From: Emticicia aquatilis
GTDB lineage: Bacteria > Bacteroidota > Bacteroidia > Cytophagales > Spirosomataceae
Length of the DNA stretch: 64,000 bases
Assembly: GCF_014644295.1 (NCBI RefSeq)
Contig: NZ_BMKK01000005.1
Location: 62,001 to 126,000 of the forward strand
Direction: 5' to 3'
The notes beneath the pieces were generated by a model that saw only the letters and a list, made by a program, of their open reading frames with translations, made no database searches and was not told where the DNA came from. Shown here in pieces: positions 1-9,320 of this stretch. How positions within the stretch are numbered: position 1 is the first letter of the stretch; the number at the start of each line of letters is the position of its first letter. A program made the position numbers and the translations under genes.

Positions 1-306
1 TACATTTTTCCGATTATGGGTATTTTTTTAGCCCCTATTTATCCGACCATCAATTCTGTTATTCTTAGCTCTTTGCCCAAGCATTTACACAGCCCAATGT
101 CGGGTCTGATTGTTGTTTTTTCGGCTTTGGGTGGCACAACGGGGTCTATTATCACAGGTCATGTTTTCGATGCTTTTACTGGACAAACGGCTTTTTATCT
201 TTCACTCATTCCGATGGGTATTCTGATGGTTTGTTTGTTCATTCTCAATTCATTACAAAAGAAATCTAACGCTGAAATTTCTTTTACAAACACGGCTGGA
301 CATTAA
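1..306 (+). CDS. MFS sugar transporter, C-terminal fragment
   Basis: The frame is open from the first base, so the gene starts upstream of the window and only about 101 C-terminal residues are visible. They contain two to three hydrophobic helices with glycine-rich turns (for example GLIVVFSALGGTTGSIITG), as in the last helices of major facilitator superfamily transporters of the FucP/sugar type. Trehalase starts 30 bp downstream on the same strand, so uptake of trehalose or a related sugar is a reasonable inference. The substrate cannot be read from this fragment. Confidence 0.65.
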   Translation, partial: YIFPIMGIFLAPIYPTINSVILSSLPKHLHSPMSGLIVVFSALGGTTGSIITGHVFDAFTGQTAFYLSLIPMGILMVCLFILNSLQKKSNAEISFTNTAGH

Positions 307-336
307 TTTTTTAAGTTTCGAGTTCCTATTATTTAC

Positions 337-1827
337 ATGACAAATTCGATTAAAAATATCTTTGACTTGGGGCTTTTGTTTGAGCGAGTTCAAACCGAAA
401 GTGTCTTTCCAGATAATAAAACCTTTCCTGATTGTATAGCAAAAGATAGTTTAGATGCCATCAACGAAGCGTTTTTGAAAGAAAAAGACGCCGAAGGCTT
501 TGATTTAAAGGCTTTTGTATCAAAATATTTTGAATTGCCTATCAACCGCACGGCAGCTTACGAAAGCGATAAGAATCATTCGATAGACGAGCATCTACAA
601 ACACTCTGGGCAGTACTGACTCGCGAACCCGAACAAGAAAATAGTTCATTGATTCCATTGCCCAAACCCTACATTGTGCCAGGTGGGCGTTTTGGCGAGG
701 TTTATTATTGGGATAGCTATTTCACGATGCTCGGCCTGCGTGCCTCTGGAAAAATAGACATGATTGAATCAATGGTAGATAATTTTTCTTACTTAATTGA
801 TAAAATCGGACATATTCCAAATGGTAACCGAAGCTATTACGTGGGGCGTTCGCAGCCACCATTTTATTCGTTGATGGTAAAATTACTGAGCGAAGAAAAA
901 GGCTTAGGAATGTTGGTAAAACATCTTCCATATTTAAAGAAAGAGTATGATTTTTGGATGCGAGGAAGCGAAGAACTTAGTTCAGAAAACAAAGCCTTAC
1001 ATAGAGTAGTGCTTATGCCAAACGGAGCTATTTTGAATCGTTTTTGGGATGAAAACAATACACCTCGACCAGAATCTTACAAAGAAGATATCGAACTTTC
1101 GCATCAATCTACGCAAGAGGCGAGCGTTTTGTTTCGCCACCTAAGAGCTGCTGCCGAATCAGGTTGGGATTTTAGTAGTCGATGGTTCAAAGAAACCAAT
1201 TCATTTGCCAGTATTCATACAACCGATATTATTCCGATTGATTTAAATTGCTTACTTTATCATTTAGAAGATACGCTTTCGGCTACCTACTCACTGCTCG
1301 ATGATAACGATGAAGCGAACAGATACCAACAATTAGCTCAAAATCGTAAAGTAGCGATTCAACACTACCTTTGGAATGAAACCGAAGGATGCTATTTTGA
1401 TTATGATTTCGTAGAAAATAAGCCCAAAAGTCATTTAACATTGGCAGCGGTTTTCCCACTTTATTTCAAAATTGCCGAGCCGAGTCAAGCACAAAAAATT
1501 GCCGAACTCCTCGAAGACAAGTTTTTGAAGCATGGCGGTTTGCTTACAACCATTGCCCGAACTGGGCAACAATGGGATTCTCCAAACGGTTGGGCTCCAC
1601 TTCAATGGATTGCCTACAAAGGCCTTTTGAATTATAATTTTGATGATTTGGCCAGTAAAATTCGCCATAACTGGCTGCAACTCAACCAAAGGGTGTATGA
1701 ACAAACAGGAAAAATGACCGAAAAATATAATGTAGTAGATAATGGACTTTCGGCAGGTGGTGGAGAATACCCCAACCAAGATGGTTTTGGCTGGACAAAT
1801 GGTGTTTATTTAGCAATGACTCATTAA
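337..1827 (+). CDS. Trehalase (glycoside hydrolase family 37)
   Basis: Hydrolyses alpha,alpha-trehalose to two glucose molecules. Both family signatures are present: PGGRFGEVYYWDSY near residue 115 and QWDSPNGWAPLQW near residue 412. The glycine-rich C-terminal motif GGGEYPNQDGFGWTNGV lies near residue 471. The length of 496 residues fits the family. No signal peptide is seen, so the enzyme is probably cytoplasmic (TreF-like), acting on sugar imported by the transporter encoded just upstream; the 30-bp gap suggests one operon. The stop codon lies at the edge of an inverted repeat that separates it from the convergent haloperoxidase gene. Confidence 0.93.
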   Translation: MTNSIKNIFDLGLLFERVQTESVFPDNKTFPDCIAKDSLDAINEAFLKEKDAEGFDLKAFVSKYFELPINRTAAYESDKNHSIDEHLQTLWAVLTREPEQENSSLIPLPKPYIVPGGRFGEVYYWDSYFTMLGLRASGKIDMIESMVDNFSYLIDKIGHIPNGNRSYYVGRSQPPFYSLMVKLLSEEKGLGMLVKHLPYLKKEYDFWMRGSEELSSENKALHRVVLMPNGAILNRFWDENNTPRPESYKEDIELSHQSTQEASVLFRHLRAAAESGWDFSSRWFKETNSFASIHTTDIIPIDLNCLLYHLEDTLSATYSLLDDNDEANRYQQLAQNRKVAIQHYLWNETEGCYFDYDFVENKPKSHLTLAAVFPLYFKIAEPSQAQKIAELLEDKFLKHGGLLTTIARTGQQWDSPNGWAPLQWIAYKGLLNYNFDDLASKIRHNWLQLNQRVYEQTGKMTEKYNVVDNGLSAGGGEYPNQDGFGWTNGVYLAMTH

Positions 1828-1903
1828 TTGAGAATTAAAAATTGATAATGGATAATTTTAAAAAGTCAAAAAACTTCAATTCTCCATTATCAATTCTCAA
1901 TTA
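1824..1903. repeat. Dispersed intergenic repeat family A, inverted pair
   Basis: The left arm (1824-1852, containing ttgagaatt and attgataatgga) is repeated in inverted orientation at 1880-1903 (tctccattatcaattctcaa). The element fills the gap between two convergent genes. Similar AATTAAGAATTAAGAATG-like inverted pairs occur at 36391-36517 and 40216-40430. It may double as a bidirectional terminator. Confidence 0.6.
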
Positions 1904-1907
1904 ATCA

Positions 1908-3290
1908 TTATTTTGTCCACTTCAAATTATTGATATTTTGACCTATTTTACGGCCTTCGGTCAAACCAGTATCATTATCGCTGCGGCAGTGAATTCCTCC
2001 CAAAAATCTCGAATAAGCCGATTCTTCGGCAGCTTCCCAAAACGAACCATACGAACGATTTTTATAGAAAATAAATGTGAGTGGGTCTTGACCACGACCT
2101 TCGTGTGAATCATCGGTATATTTAAACTCATTGCCATAAAGCTTTGTAAGAACGGTTGCCGAAGCAGCCGATTGCACCGAGTGGCCTGAATAAAACGCAG
2201 GGAACGGTGGTTCTGGCCAAAACGATAACCATGAGCCATCAATATAGGTTCTGATAAACGTTGAAGGACGCTCTGCATTATAGGTATATTTTGCTTTCCA
2301 GCAATTTGTAAACGCATCAGCTATCGACATCCCAACCATTGCATAAGTCTGTGCGGCTTTGATAAGAGTTGGTTTGGCAGTTTTTACAGCAATACGTGCG
2401 ATACTATACGAATGTCCTGGAGGCGTAAAAGTACGGCTTGGGTCATCTCCCCAAAACAAGGCTATTTCTTTTTCTTCTTGTGTCAAAACCTTATTTTTAG
2501 CATAAACCTCTAAAAACTGAGCATAATATTGCGAATACGGGCTGGCATTATACGCAATCGGTTTTGGAATCGGCAATGTATTATTTGCTGTTGCAAACGT
2601 TCTGTTTTTACCCCAGTATGGATGCAAGGGTAATGTACTTGCCGATTGGCTAAAACTCGGTGTTCGCCAATAACCCAAACCAACAGGTACCATGTAGTCA
2701 GTTGTAAAATTTCGGTTATAACCTTGATAGCCACCATCAGTTTTTGACCACTCAAAAATTGCTTTCGCTACATCTTGCCCATATTTTACCGAACGGTCGA
2801 TTATATCTTGCTTTTCGGCTTTATATTCGGCTAAAATCTTACTTTCGAGCGAATCAATCGACTTTTTATTTACATCAGATGTTTGCTCGTAAACATTTTT
2901 GATAATCCAAGCTTGGCCAGCATTGAGACTCAAAGCCCAATTATATTTCTGAGTTGTATCAATTTTGGGTAAAGAAGTCAAACCATTGAGTTGTCCCGCC
3001 ATTGATAAATAAGCCTTATTTCCACCAACAATACTTTCATACATCGTAAGGCCAATATAGCCAAAACCTCTCGAAGCGTACGTTGGTGTATTTCCTGGGG
3101 TTTTCTCGGCAATAACGAGTGTCATTTTGCCCCATCTGATTGCCGTACTGGCAGTGGTAGTATCAACCACAGCAACAGGTGCAGGGTCTTCTTCTTTAGT
3201 TTTATTACAACCATTCATAAAAAGCCCACTTGACAATAAGCCAATGGCAATGATTGCAACCTTAAATTTTCTTTGGTAATAACTTTTCAT
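1908..3290 (-). CDS. Vanadium-dependent haloperoxidase / PAP2-family lipoprotein
   Basis: The 460-residue protein starts with a lipoprotein signal (hydrophobic stretch ending FMNGC), so it is predicted to be lipid-anchored. The three active-site motifs of the vanadate-binding PAP2/haloperoxidase fold are visible: KYTYNAERP (K-x6-RP) near residue 330, FYSGHSVQSA near 365, and SRFLGGIHCRSDND (SR-x5-H-x3-D type) near 423. The family either oxidises halides with peroxide or hydrolyses phosphate esters, and the sequence alone does not decide which. It is transcribed alone and converges on the trehalase gene. Confidence 0.85.
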   Translation of the reverse strand: MKSYYQRKFKVAIIAIGLLSSGLFMNGCNKTKEEDPAPVAVVDTTTASTAIRWGKMTLVIAEKTPGNTPTYASRGFGYIGLTMYESIVGGNKAYLSMAGQLNGLTSLPKIDTTQKYNWALSLNAGQAWIIKNVYEQTSDVNKKSIDSLESKILAEYKAEKQDIIDRSVKYGQDVAKAIFEWSKTDGGYQGYNRNFTTDYMVPVGLGYWRTPSFSQSASTLPLHPYWGKNRTFATANNTLPIPKPIAYNASPYSQYYAQFLEVYAKNKVLTQEEKEIALFWGDDPSRTFTPPGHSYSIARIAVKTAKPTLIKAAQTYAMVGMSIADAFTNCWKAKYTYNAERPSTFIRTYIDGSWLSFWPEPPFPAFYSGHSVQSAASATVLTKLYGNEFKYTDDSHEGRGQDPLTFIFYKNRSYGSFWEAAEESAYSRFLGGIHCRSDNDTGLTEGRKIGQNINNLKWTK

Positions 3291-3382
3291 TCCCTCAATA
3301 TTTAATAAATTATATAGCAGTTTGCTTCAAAAATTGTACCATTTGTATCAATTTTTGCTTAATATTAATTTTCAAAATTACA

Positions 3383-3418
3383 CAATTTCGGAAATAACAC
3401 AAATTAAATCCGAAATTG
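3383..3418. other. Inverted repeat in the sdaA-haloperoxidase gap
   Basis: CAATTTCGGA (3383-3392) and TCCGAAATTG (3409-3418) form a perfect 10-bp inverted repeat with a 16-nt loop. It lies just after the sdaA stop codon and about 95 bp upstream of the haloperoxidase start. There is no clear U-tract, so it could be a weak terminator or an operator for the haloperoxidase gene. Confidence 0.4.
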
Positions 3419-3426
3419 CGGAAAAA

Positions 3427-4803
3427 TTAACACTCAGTGGCACTCAAAGCCAAACCTGCTTGTGAGGTTTCTTTGTATTTTTTCGACATATCACGACCCG
3501 TGGCTCTCATTACTTTTATAACACTATCAAGCGAAATCTTCTGTGCCGAAGCATTTCCCGACGATGACAGTAAGTAAGCATTATAGGCTTTAATTGCTCC
3601 CATGGCGTTACGCTCGATGCACGGAATTTGCACGTACCCGCCAATTGGGTCGCAGGTCATGCCTAAATGATGCTCAATCGCAATTTCAGCGGCCGCTTCT
3701 ACAATTTCGATGCTTTTTCCTGCACAATAAGCCAACATTGCAGCGGCCATTGCCGATGCTGAGCCAATTTCACCCATACAACCCATTTCAGCACCCGAAA
3801 TACTGGCATTGTGCTTAATCAGAAAGCCGACCGCAGCGGCAGCCAACATTCCTTCACGGAGACGTTGTTTATCATAATGATAATGATTACGTAGCAAGAA
3901 AAATACCCCAGGAATAACGCCAGATGCTCCCGAAGTAGGAGCTGTGACAACGATATTTCCAGCGGCATTTTCTTCCGAAGCAGCCATGCAATAAGCATTC
4001 AGAAAAATCATGAAACTATCGCTCGTTGAAGCAAGGTTTTTGGCTTGTTCGTACAAAACAGGGGCTTTTCTACGCAATTTGATTGTACCAGGCAATAACC
4101 CTTTATGACGCAAACCTCGTTTGACAGCTTTGTGCATTGCTTCCAAAATATCATCAATTTTCTGAAAAATCTCTTTTCGTGAAAGCCCCGTCAAAGCCTC
4201 TTCATTGGCAATCATCAAGTCAGTCAGCGTAATTTTATTCTTCAGTAAATGCTCCTTCAACTCCTTCATAGTCGTAAAGGCATACTTTGGCATTTTATCA
4301 TTCTCGATACTCAAATCTTCTCCTTTTCGTTGAATAAAGCCCCCTCCTACTGAGTAATATTCTTCTTCTAATACAATCTCATTGGCACTTATCAGCTTAA
4401 AGACTAAAGTATTTGGGTGCGGAGACTCGTAGCGTTTTTTTTCAAAGACAATACTTTTGGCTGTGAGTTGCACCTGACTGTCAGCTACTTGGGTTTTATA
4501 GGTATCGGTTTCATTTTTTAATAGTGCTGTAAAAGCCGTTGGCTCGCAAGTGTCTGGCAACCAACCCAACAGCCCTGCAATCACGGCTCGGTCAGTACCA
4601 TGTCCTTTGCCAGTGGCACTCAATGAGCCGTACAAATGAATCATAATCTGTGGAGTTTCGAGCGATTGTATAGCTGCCAAAGCATTGGCTCGTTGCAGAA
4701 AATCATAGGCTGCTTTCATTGGGCCTATCGTGTGCGAACTCGACGGCCCCGGCCCAATCTTGAATAAATCAAAAATTGATGTTTTGATAGGTTCGTTTAA
4801 CAT
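3427..4803 (-). CDS. sdaA: L-serine dehydratase, iron-sulfur dependent, single chain
   Basis: Deaminates L-serine to pyruvate and ammonia using a [4Fe-4S] cluster. The N-terminal beta domain begins with GPGPSSSHTIGPM (residues 17-29). The catalytic alpha domain has the conserved TSGASGVIPG segment and cluster cysteines in GCMGEIGS (about 341), CDPIGGY (about 384) and PCIERN (about 395). The protein has 458 residues and ends in a cysteine, as in the Legionella pneumophila enzyme, where the C-terminal Cys enters the active site as a fourth iron ligand. The start at 4803 gives a full N-terminus. It is divergent from the GH9 gene. Confidence 0.93.
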   Translation of the reverse strand: MLNEPIKTSIFDLFKIGPGPSSSHTIGPMKAAYDFLQRANALAAIQSLETPQIMIHLYGSLSATGKGHGTDRAVIAGLLGWLPDTCEPTAFTALLKNETDTYKTQVADSQVQLTAKSIVFEKKRYESPHPNTLVFKLISANEIVLEEEYYSVGGGFIQRKGEDLSIENDKMPKYAFTTMKELKEHLLKNKITLTDLMIANEEALTGLSRKEIFQKIDDILEAMHKAVKRGLRHKGLLPGTIKLRRKAPVLYEQAKNLASTSDSFMIFLNAYCMAASEENAAGNIVVTAPTSGASGVIPGVFFLLRNHYHYDKQRLREGMLAAAAVGFLIKHNASISGAEMGCMGEIGSASAMAAAMLAYCAGKSIEIVEAAAEIAIEHHLGMTCDPIGGYVQIPCIERNAMGAIKAYNAYLLSSSGNASAQKISLDSVIKVMRATGRDMSKKYKETSQAGLALSATEC

Positions 4804-4950
4804 ATAGTTTTTATGATGAAGTTTTTTGTCGAATTTCTGTAAGAAACCTACCCTTTGTTTCCAAAGGAGTATATCCCGAAAATAAAAATTCGATTTTTAA
4901 TGCAAAGTACGTATTTTCACAAAAAAAACCTTCAATTCATACATTTCACT

Positions 4951-7413
4951 ATGAAATTCATCAATACACTATTCTTTATTCTAACCTTCACACTTCTCGG
5001 AACTGCTCAAAGTTACATTCGGGTCAATCAGTTGGGATATTTACCCAACTCGATAAAAGTGGCCGTAGTAATGAGCAACCCAAAAAGCCCAATCCAATCT
5101 TTCGAAATCCGTGATGCTTTGAGTGAGAAAATAGTTTTGCGTTCGACCAAAGTAAGGCCAAGTGGACAATTTGGTAATTTTGCAGCTACTTATCGCTTAG
5201 ATTTTTCCACTCTCCAAAAAAACGGCATTTATTATATACAAACTACTGATAGTCAATCGCCTAAATTCAAAATTTCAGAAGATGTATATGCAGGAAGTGC
5301 CGATTTTTTATTGAAATATATGCGTCAACAACGATGTGGCTATAATCCATTTTTAAAAGATTCTTGTCACATTCACGATGGTTTTAGGGTTTATCATCCC
5401 GACCCCAGAAAAGATTCAACTTTCATCGACGTAAAAGGAGGTTGGCATGATGCTTCTGATTATCTGCAATACACCACCACAACCGCCAATGCCGTTTATC
5501 AAATGCTTTTGGCCTATAAAAGCAATCCTGCGGCCTTCAAAGACCTATACGATGCTCGTGGTTTAGAAGGCAAGAATGGTATTCCTGATATAATCGACGA
5601 AATAAAATGGGGTATTGATTGGCTTGTAAAAATGAACCCTGCTTATGGCGAAATGTATAACCAAATTGCCGACGACCGTGACCACCAAGGCCTAAGACTA
5701 CCCAACAATGACCCTACCTCCTACGGAAAAGGCAAAATGCGACCAGTATATTTTTGCACAGGCAAACCACAGGGAGCATTTCAGCACAAAAGTAGAGCAA
5801 CGGGCATTGCCTCAACCGCAGGGAAATATGCTTCGACCTTTGCCTTAGGAGCAGACGTTTTGCAGAAATTTTATCCGACACTTTCAAAAACATTAAAAAC
5901 CAAAGCATTAGAAGCCTACGATTGGGGTAAGAAAAATCCAGGGGCTTGCCAAACTGCTCCTTGTCGAGCTCCCTATTTTTATGAAGAAGACAATTGGACT
6001 GATGATATGGAATTAGCCGCTGCCGAGCTTTCTAAACTTACAGCCAACAAAACTTATCTGAAAGATGCAGTCAGCTTTAGTAAGGAGGAAACCGTTACGC
6101 CTTGGATGATAAACGATACTGCTCGCCACTATCAATGGTACCCGTTTATGAATGCGGGTCATTATCAAACAGCAAGCCAACTAACTGATAATAAAGCTTT
6201 TATCACTTACTATCAAAAAGGCCTAAGTGCCATTGAAGCTCGGGCCAAAAAGAACCCATTTTTGAATGGAATTCCTTTTATTTGGTGTTCTAATAACTTA
6301 GTAACTGCCACTCTTACCCAACTAAATTTATACCGAAAAATTGGAGGTAAAGGTTTCGACGAAATGGAGGCTTCGCTCCGAGATTGGCTTTTTGGCTGTA
6401 ATCCGTGGGGAACAAGCATGATTGTAGGTTTACCCAAAACGGGTGATTTTCCAGAAGACCCACACTCGGCATTTACTTACTTGAAACAATACCCGATTGA
6501 TGGAGGATTGGTCGATGGCCCCGTCAGAAACTCCATTTTCAAAGGCTTAAAATACGTAGCTTTGCGTTTCCCCGATGAATATGTGAGTTTTCAATCAAAT
6601 ATGGCTGTTTATCACGATGATTTTGGCGATTATTCGACCAATGAACCAACAATGGACGGAACGGCTGCACTGACTTATTATCTGTCGAGTTTAGAGACCA
6701 AAAAGCCTTTACCCACTCCCACCAATCTGACCATCAGCAAGGGAGCAATCACACGATTCGATACAAAAACTAAAACGATTCGTTTGGTATTTACGGGGCA
6801 TAATTTTTATGAAGGAGGCGAGAAAATTCAACAAACATTAAACAATGAAAAAATCAAGGCCTCTTTCTTTTTTACAGGAGATTTTTACCGAAATCCTGAG
6901 TGTAAATTGCTGATTACGAAACTAATCAATGATGGACATTATTTGGGAGGGCATTCGGACAAACATTTGCTCTATAATGATTGGACAAAGCGAGATTCTC
7001 TGCTCGTAAGCAAGCAACAATTTGAAGATGATTTAAAAGCCAATTATGCTGCCATGAGTACCTTTGGTATTAGCCAGCACAAAGCTTCTTATTTTATGCC
7101 TCCTTTTGAATGGTACAACGAAACAATCGCCAACTGGACAAATGCTTTTGGACTTAAACTAATCAATTTTACGGCTGGAACAGGTTCAAACCGAGACTAT
7201 ACTTACCCCGAAATGGGCAATAAATACGCTAATAATCAGACGATTATGAGTGATATTATAAAATATGAGCAGACAAGTCAAGATGGATTAAATGGGTTTA
7301 TATTGTTGGTTCATTTAGGAACTGACCCTCGACGAAAAGAAAAATTTTATGACCAACTCGGCGAACTAATCAAAGATTTCAAGAAGAAAGGTTATAAATT
7401 TGAGCGTTTATGA
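4951..7413 (+). CDS. GH9 endoglucanase fused to a polysaccharide-deacetylase-like domain
   Basis: I chose the ATG at 4951 because it places a good signal peptide (MKFINTLFFILTFTLLGTAQ) at the N-terminus; the frame is open upstream to 4855. After the signal comes an Ig-like CelD_N domain (to about residue 110). A GH9 catalytic domain follows, with GGWHDASDY near residue 164 and NEPTMDGTAALTYYL near 563, the region of the general acid. From about residue 600 the chain continues into a NodB-like fold with GGHSDKH (the HxxxH metal motif) near 666. The usual TFDDG motif is replaced by VFTGHNF, so deacetylase activity is doubtful. The product is probably secreted or periplasmic and acts on beta-glucans. 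Confidence 0.88.
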   Translation: MKFINTLFFILTFTLLGTAQSYIRVNQLGYLPNSIKVAVVMSNPKSPIQSFEIRDALSEKIVLRSTKVRPSGQFGNFAATYRLDFSTLQKNGIYYIQTTDSQSPKFKISEDVYAGSADFLLKYMRQQRCGYNPFLKDSCHIHDGFRVYHPDPRKDSTFIDVKGGWHDASDYLQYTTTTANAVYQMLLAYKSNPAAFKDLYDARGLEGKNGIPDIIDEIKWGIDWLVKMNPAYGEMYNQIADDRDHQGLRLPNNDPTSYGKGKMRPVYFCTGKPQGAFQHKSRATGIASTAGKYASTFALGADVLQKFYPTLSKTLKTKALEAYDWGKKNPGACQTAPCRAPYFYEEDNWTDDMELAAAELSKLTANKTYLKDAVSFSKEETVTPWMINDTARHYQWYPFMNAGHYQTASQLTDNKAFITYYQKGLSAIEARAKKNPFLNGIPFIWCSNNLVTATLTQLNLYRKIGGKGFDEMEASLRDWLFGCNPWGTSMIVGLPKTGDFPEDPHSAFTYLKQYPIDGGLVDGPVRNSIFKGLKYVALRFPDEYVSFQSNMAVYHDDFGDYSTNEPTMDGTAALTYYLSSLETKKPLPTPTNLTISKGAITRFDTKTKTIRLVFTGHNFYEGGEKIQQTLNNEKIKASFFFTGDFYRNPECKLLITKLINDGHYLGGHSDKHLLYNDWTKRDSLLVSKQQFEDDLKANYAAMSTFGISQHKASYFMPPFEWYNETIANWTNAFGLKLINFTAGTGSNRDYTYPEMGNKYANNQTIMSDIIKYEQTSQDGLNGFILLVHLGTDPRRKEKFYDQLGELIKDFKKKGYKFERL

Positions 7414-7495
7414 TTCATATTTTTTAAAACTTTGTCAAACTTTCTATTCAATTTCTTAGTTATCAAAATAATTTTAACCAAAATAAATTCTAATC

Positions 7496-7963
7496 ATGGC
7501 ATTAAAAGTAGGCGACCAAGCACCCGATTTCAAATTATTCAACACCGATAAAGCAGAAATTAACTTGGCTGATTATCGTGGTAAAAACGTAGTAGTTTTA
7601 TTTTTCCCTTTGGCATTTACAGGCGTATGTACGGCAGAACTTTGCCAAATGCGTGACGATATAGCAACTTATTCGGGCTTAAACGCCGAAATCTTAGGTA
7701 TCTCGGTTGACTCTATCTTTACTTTGGGTAAATTCAAAGCAGAGCAAAATCTTCCTTTCAATTTATTATCAGACTTCAACAAAGAAACTGCACAGGCTTA
7801 CGGAGCATACTACGATACTTTCGTTTTCGGAATGCACGGTGTAGCCAAACGTTCGGCTTTTGTAATTGATGCAGAAGGTGTTATCAAATACGCCGAAGTA
7901 TTAGAAAGTGCAGGTGATTTACCAAATTTCGACGCTGTGAAGGCAACCTTAGAGAGTTTGTAA
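7496..7963 (+). CDS. Peroxiredoxin (AhpC/TSA family)
   Basis: Thiol peroxidase that reduces hydrogen peroxide and organic hydroperoxides in the cytoplasm. The 155-residue protein has the thioredoxin-like fold and the peroxidatic motif [13 protein letters not shown], with Cys45 as peroxidatic cysteine; a second cysteine at 50 lies in the same helix, as in AhpE/BCP-like proteins. No signal peptide is present. The gene is monocistronic and is followed by a bidirectional terminator at 8053-8097. Confidence 0.92.
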   Translation: MALKVGDQAPDFKLFNTDKAEINLADYRGKNVVVLFFPLAFTGVCTAELCQMRDDIATYSGLNAEILGISVDSIFTLGKFKAEQNLPFNLLSDFNKETAQAYGAYYDTFVFGMHGVAKRSAFVIDAEGVIKYAEVLESAGDLPNFDAVKATLESL

Positions 7964-8052
7964 CCCGAAATGATTTTAATCGTTTCTACTAAAATAAATT
8001 CCATTGTTCCCTTAGTCAGTGATTTCAATCGCTGGCTGGCTATCATAACAAC

Positions 8053-8097
8053 AAAAAGTCCATTGTCAGAGAAATTATCTTCGACAATGGACTTTTT
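8053..8097. terminator. Bidirectional intrinsic terminator
   Basis: A 15-bp perfect stem, AAAAAGTCCATTGTC against GACAATGGACTTTTT, with a 15-nt loop and A/T tracts on both flanks. It lies between the convergent peroxiredoxin and holin-family genes. Confidence 0.85.
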
Positions 8098-8112
8098 ACT
8101 ATTTAGCAATCA

Positions 8113-8451
8113 TTAGTCTTGGAAAGTACCCACCACACTATTCACGATTGAAAGAATAAAACCAAAAATCAATGGTTGAATAAAACCACTTACTTTGAAG
8201 CCATCAACCAAATAATCACACAGATAAACAATAACTACGTTGATAACCAACGAAAACAGCCCGAGGGTAAGAATTGTAATCGGCAAAGAAAGTAGTTTGA
8301 GTATCGGTTTGACGAATGTATTCAGAAAACTCATTACCAACGCAACAATCAAAGCCGTTGTGATGGTATCAACTCTGATTGCATTCAAAAATTGGGGCAT
8401 GAAATAAACCGCAGCGGCACAACACGCCAAACGAATCAAGTAATTTATCAT
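8113..8451 (-). CDS. Phage holin family / DUF360-like membrane protein
   Basis: A 112-residue protein made of four hydrophobic helices (for example TITTALIVALVMSFLNTFV and LLSLPITILTLGLFSLVINV) with the FVKPILKLLSLP turn typical of the family annotated as phage holin family 4 superfamily IV (PF04020-like). These are common chromosomal inner-membrane proteins in Bacteroidetes and are not evidence of a prophage. Function unknown. The assignment rests on recognisable sequence pattern and topology. Confidence 0.75.
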   Translation of the reverse strand: MINYLIRLACCAAAVYFMPQFLNAIRVDTITTALIVALVMSFLNTFVKPILKLLSLPITILTLGLFSLVINVVIVYLCDYLVDGFKVSGFIQPLIFGFILSIVNSVVGTFQD

Positions 8452-8576
8452 AAAATCTACTATTGAGTGAGTGAATGTTAGAATGATTGAATATAAAGTT
8501 AATGAAGTATTATCATTTCATCAAAAATTTTCTCAAATCATAAAATTCTATCATTCGCTAATTCTATCAATCAAAA

Positions 8577-9179
8577 TTATTTGTGACGCTTAATTAGCAC
8601 ATCAAGCACCTCATCGAAGGTATAATTCTTTTGTTCCAATAACACCAAATAGTGATAAAACAAATCGGCAGCTTCGCCCAAAAACAATTCTTTATTATCG
8701 TCTTTAGCTTCTATTACCAACTCAACGGCCTCTTCACCAACTTTCTGAGCAACTTTATTTACACCTTTCTTGAATAACTCCGTCGTGTAAGATTTATCCG
8801 ATGGATTCAATTTACGGTCTTTGATTACAGCTCGTAAACGATTGATAAACAATACTTTTCCATCATTAACTTCCTGAAAACAAGTATCATCACCCGTATG
8901 GCAAGTTGGTCCATCTGGCGAAGCATAAATCAAAATCGTATCGCCATCACAATCGACCAATACATTTTTTACGTGCAGAAAATTGTTTGATGTCTCTCCT
9001 TTAGTCCAAAGTCTTTGCTTACTGCGGCTAAAAAAAGTTACAATTTTATCGGTTATTGTTTTCTCATACGCTTCGGCATTCATGTAGCCAAGCATAAGCA
9101 CTTTGCCCGTAATCGAATCTTGGATAATCGCAGGAATCAATCCATCGGGCGATTTATCAAAAGCTATTGTTCTATCCAT
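8577..9179 (-). CDS. hisIE: Bifunctional phosphoribosyl-AMP cyclohydrolase / phosphoribosyl-ATP pyrophosphatase
   Basis: Catalyses steps 2 and 3 of histidine biosynthesis in the cytoplasm. The N-terminal HisI domain (about 1-110) carries the metal and zinc motifs VDCDGDTILI and GPTCHTGDDTCF. The C-terminal HisE domain (about 115-200) has the EEAVELVIEAK and EAADLFYHYLVLL helices of the MazG-like all-alpha pyrophosphatase fold. The 200-residue length is normal for the fusion. No other his gene is seen nearby, so it is transcribed away from any his operon. Confidence 0.95.
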   Translation of the reverse strand: MDRTIAFDKSPDGLIPAIIQDSITGKVLMLGYMNAEAYEKTITDKIVTFFSRSKQRLWTKGETSNNFLHVKNVLVDCDGDTILIYASPDGPTCHTGDDTCFQEVNDGKVLFINRLRAVIKDRKLNPSDKSYTTELFKKGVNKVAQKVGEEAVELVIEAKDDNKELFLGEAADLFYHYLVLLEQKNYTFDEVLDVLIKRHK

Positions 9180-9320
9180 TTATTGAATTACAATTTTAAA
9201 GAATCTTATCAAAAGACTTCCAAATATCATATTTAGATAATTAGCTAAATATTTTTAAAACTAAATTTTCCTATTATTTTTGCAAAAGTACAGATGTTAA
9301 AAACTTAAACTCACAAAAAC

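Noticed and set aside
8113-8451. Phage holin as evidence of a prophage
   Set aside because: This family is common on Bacteroidetes chromosomes and no phage genes adjoin.
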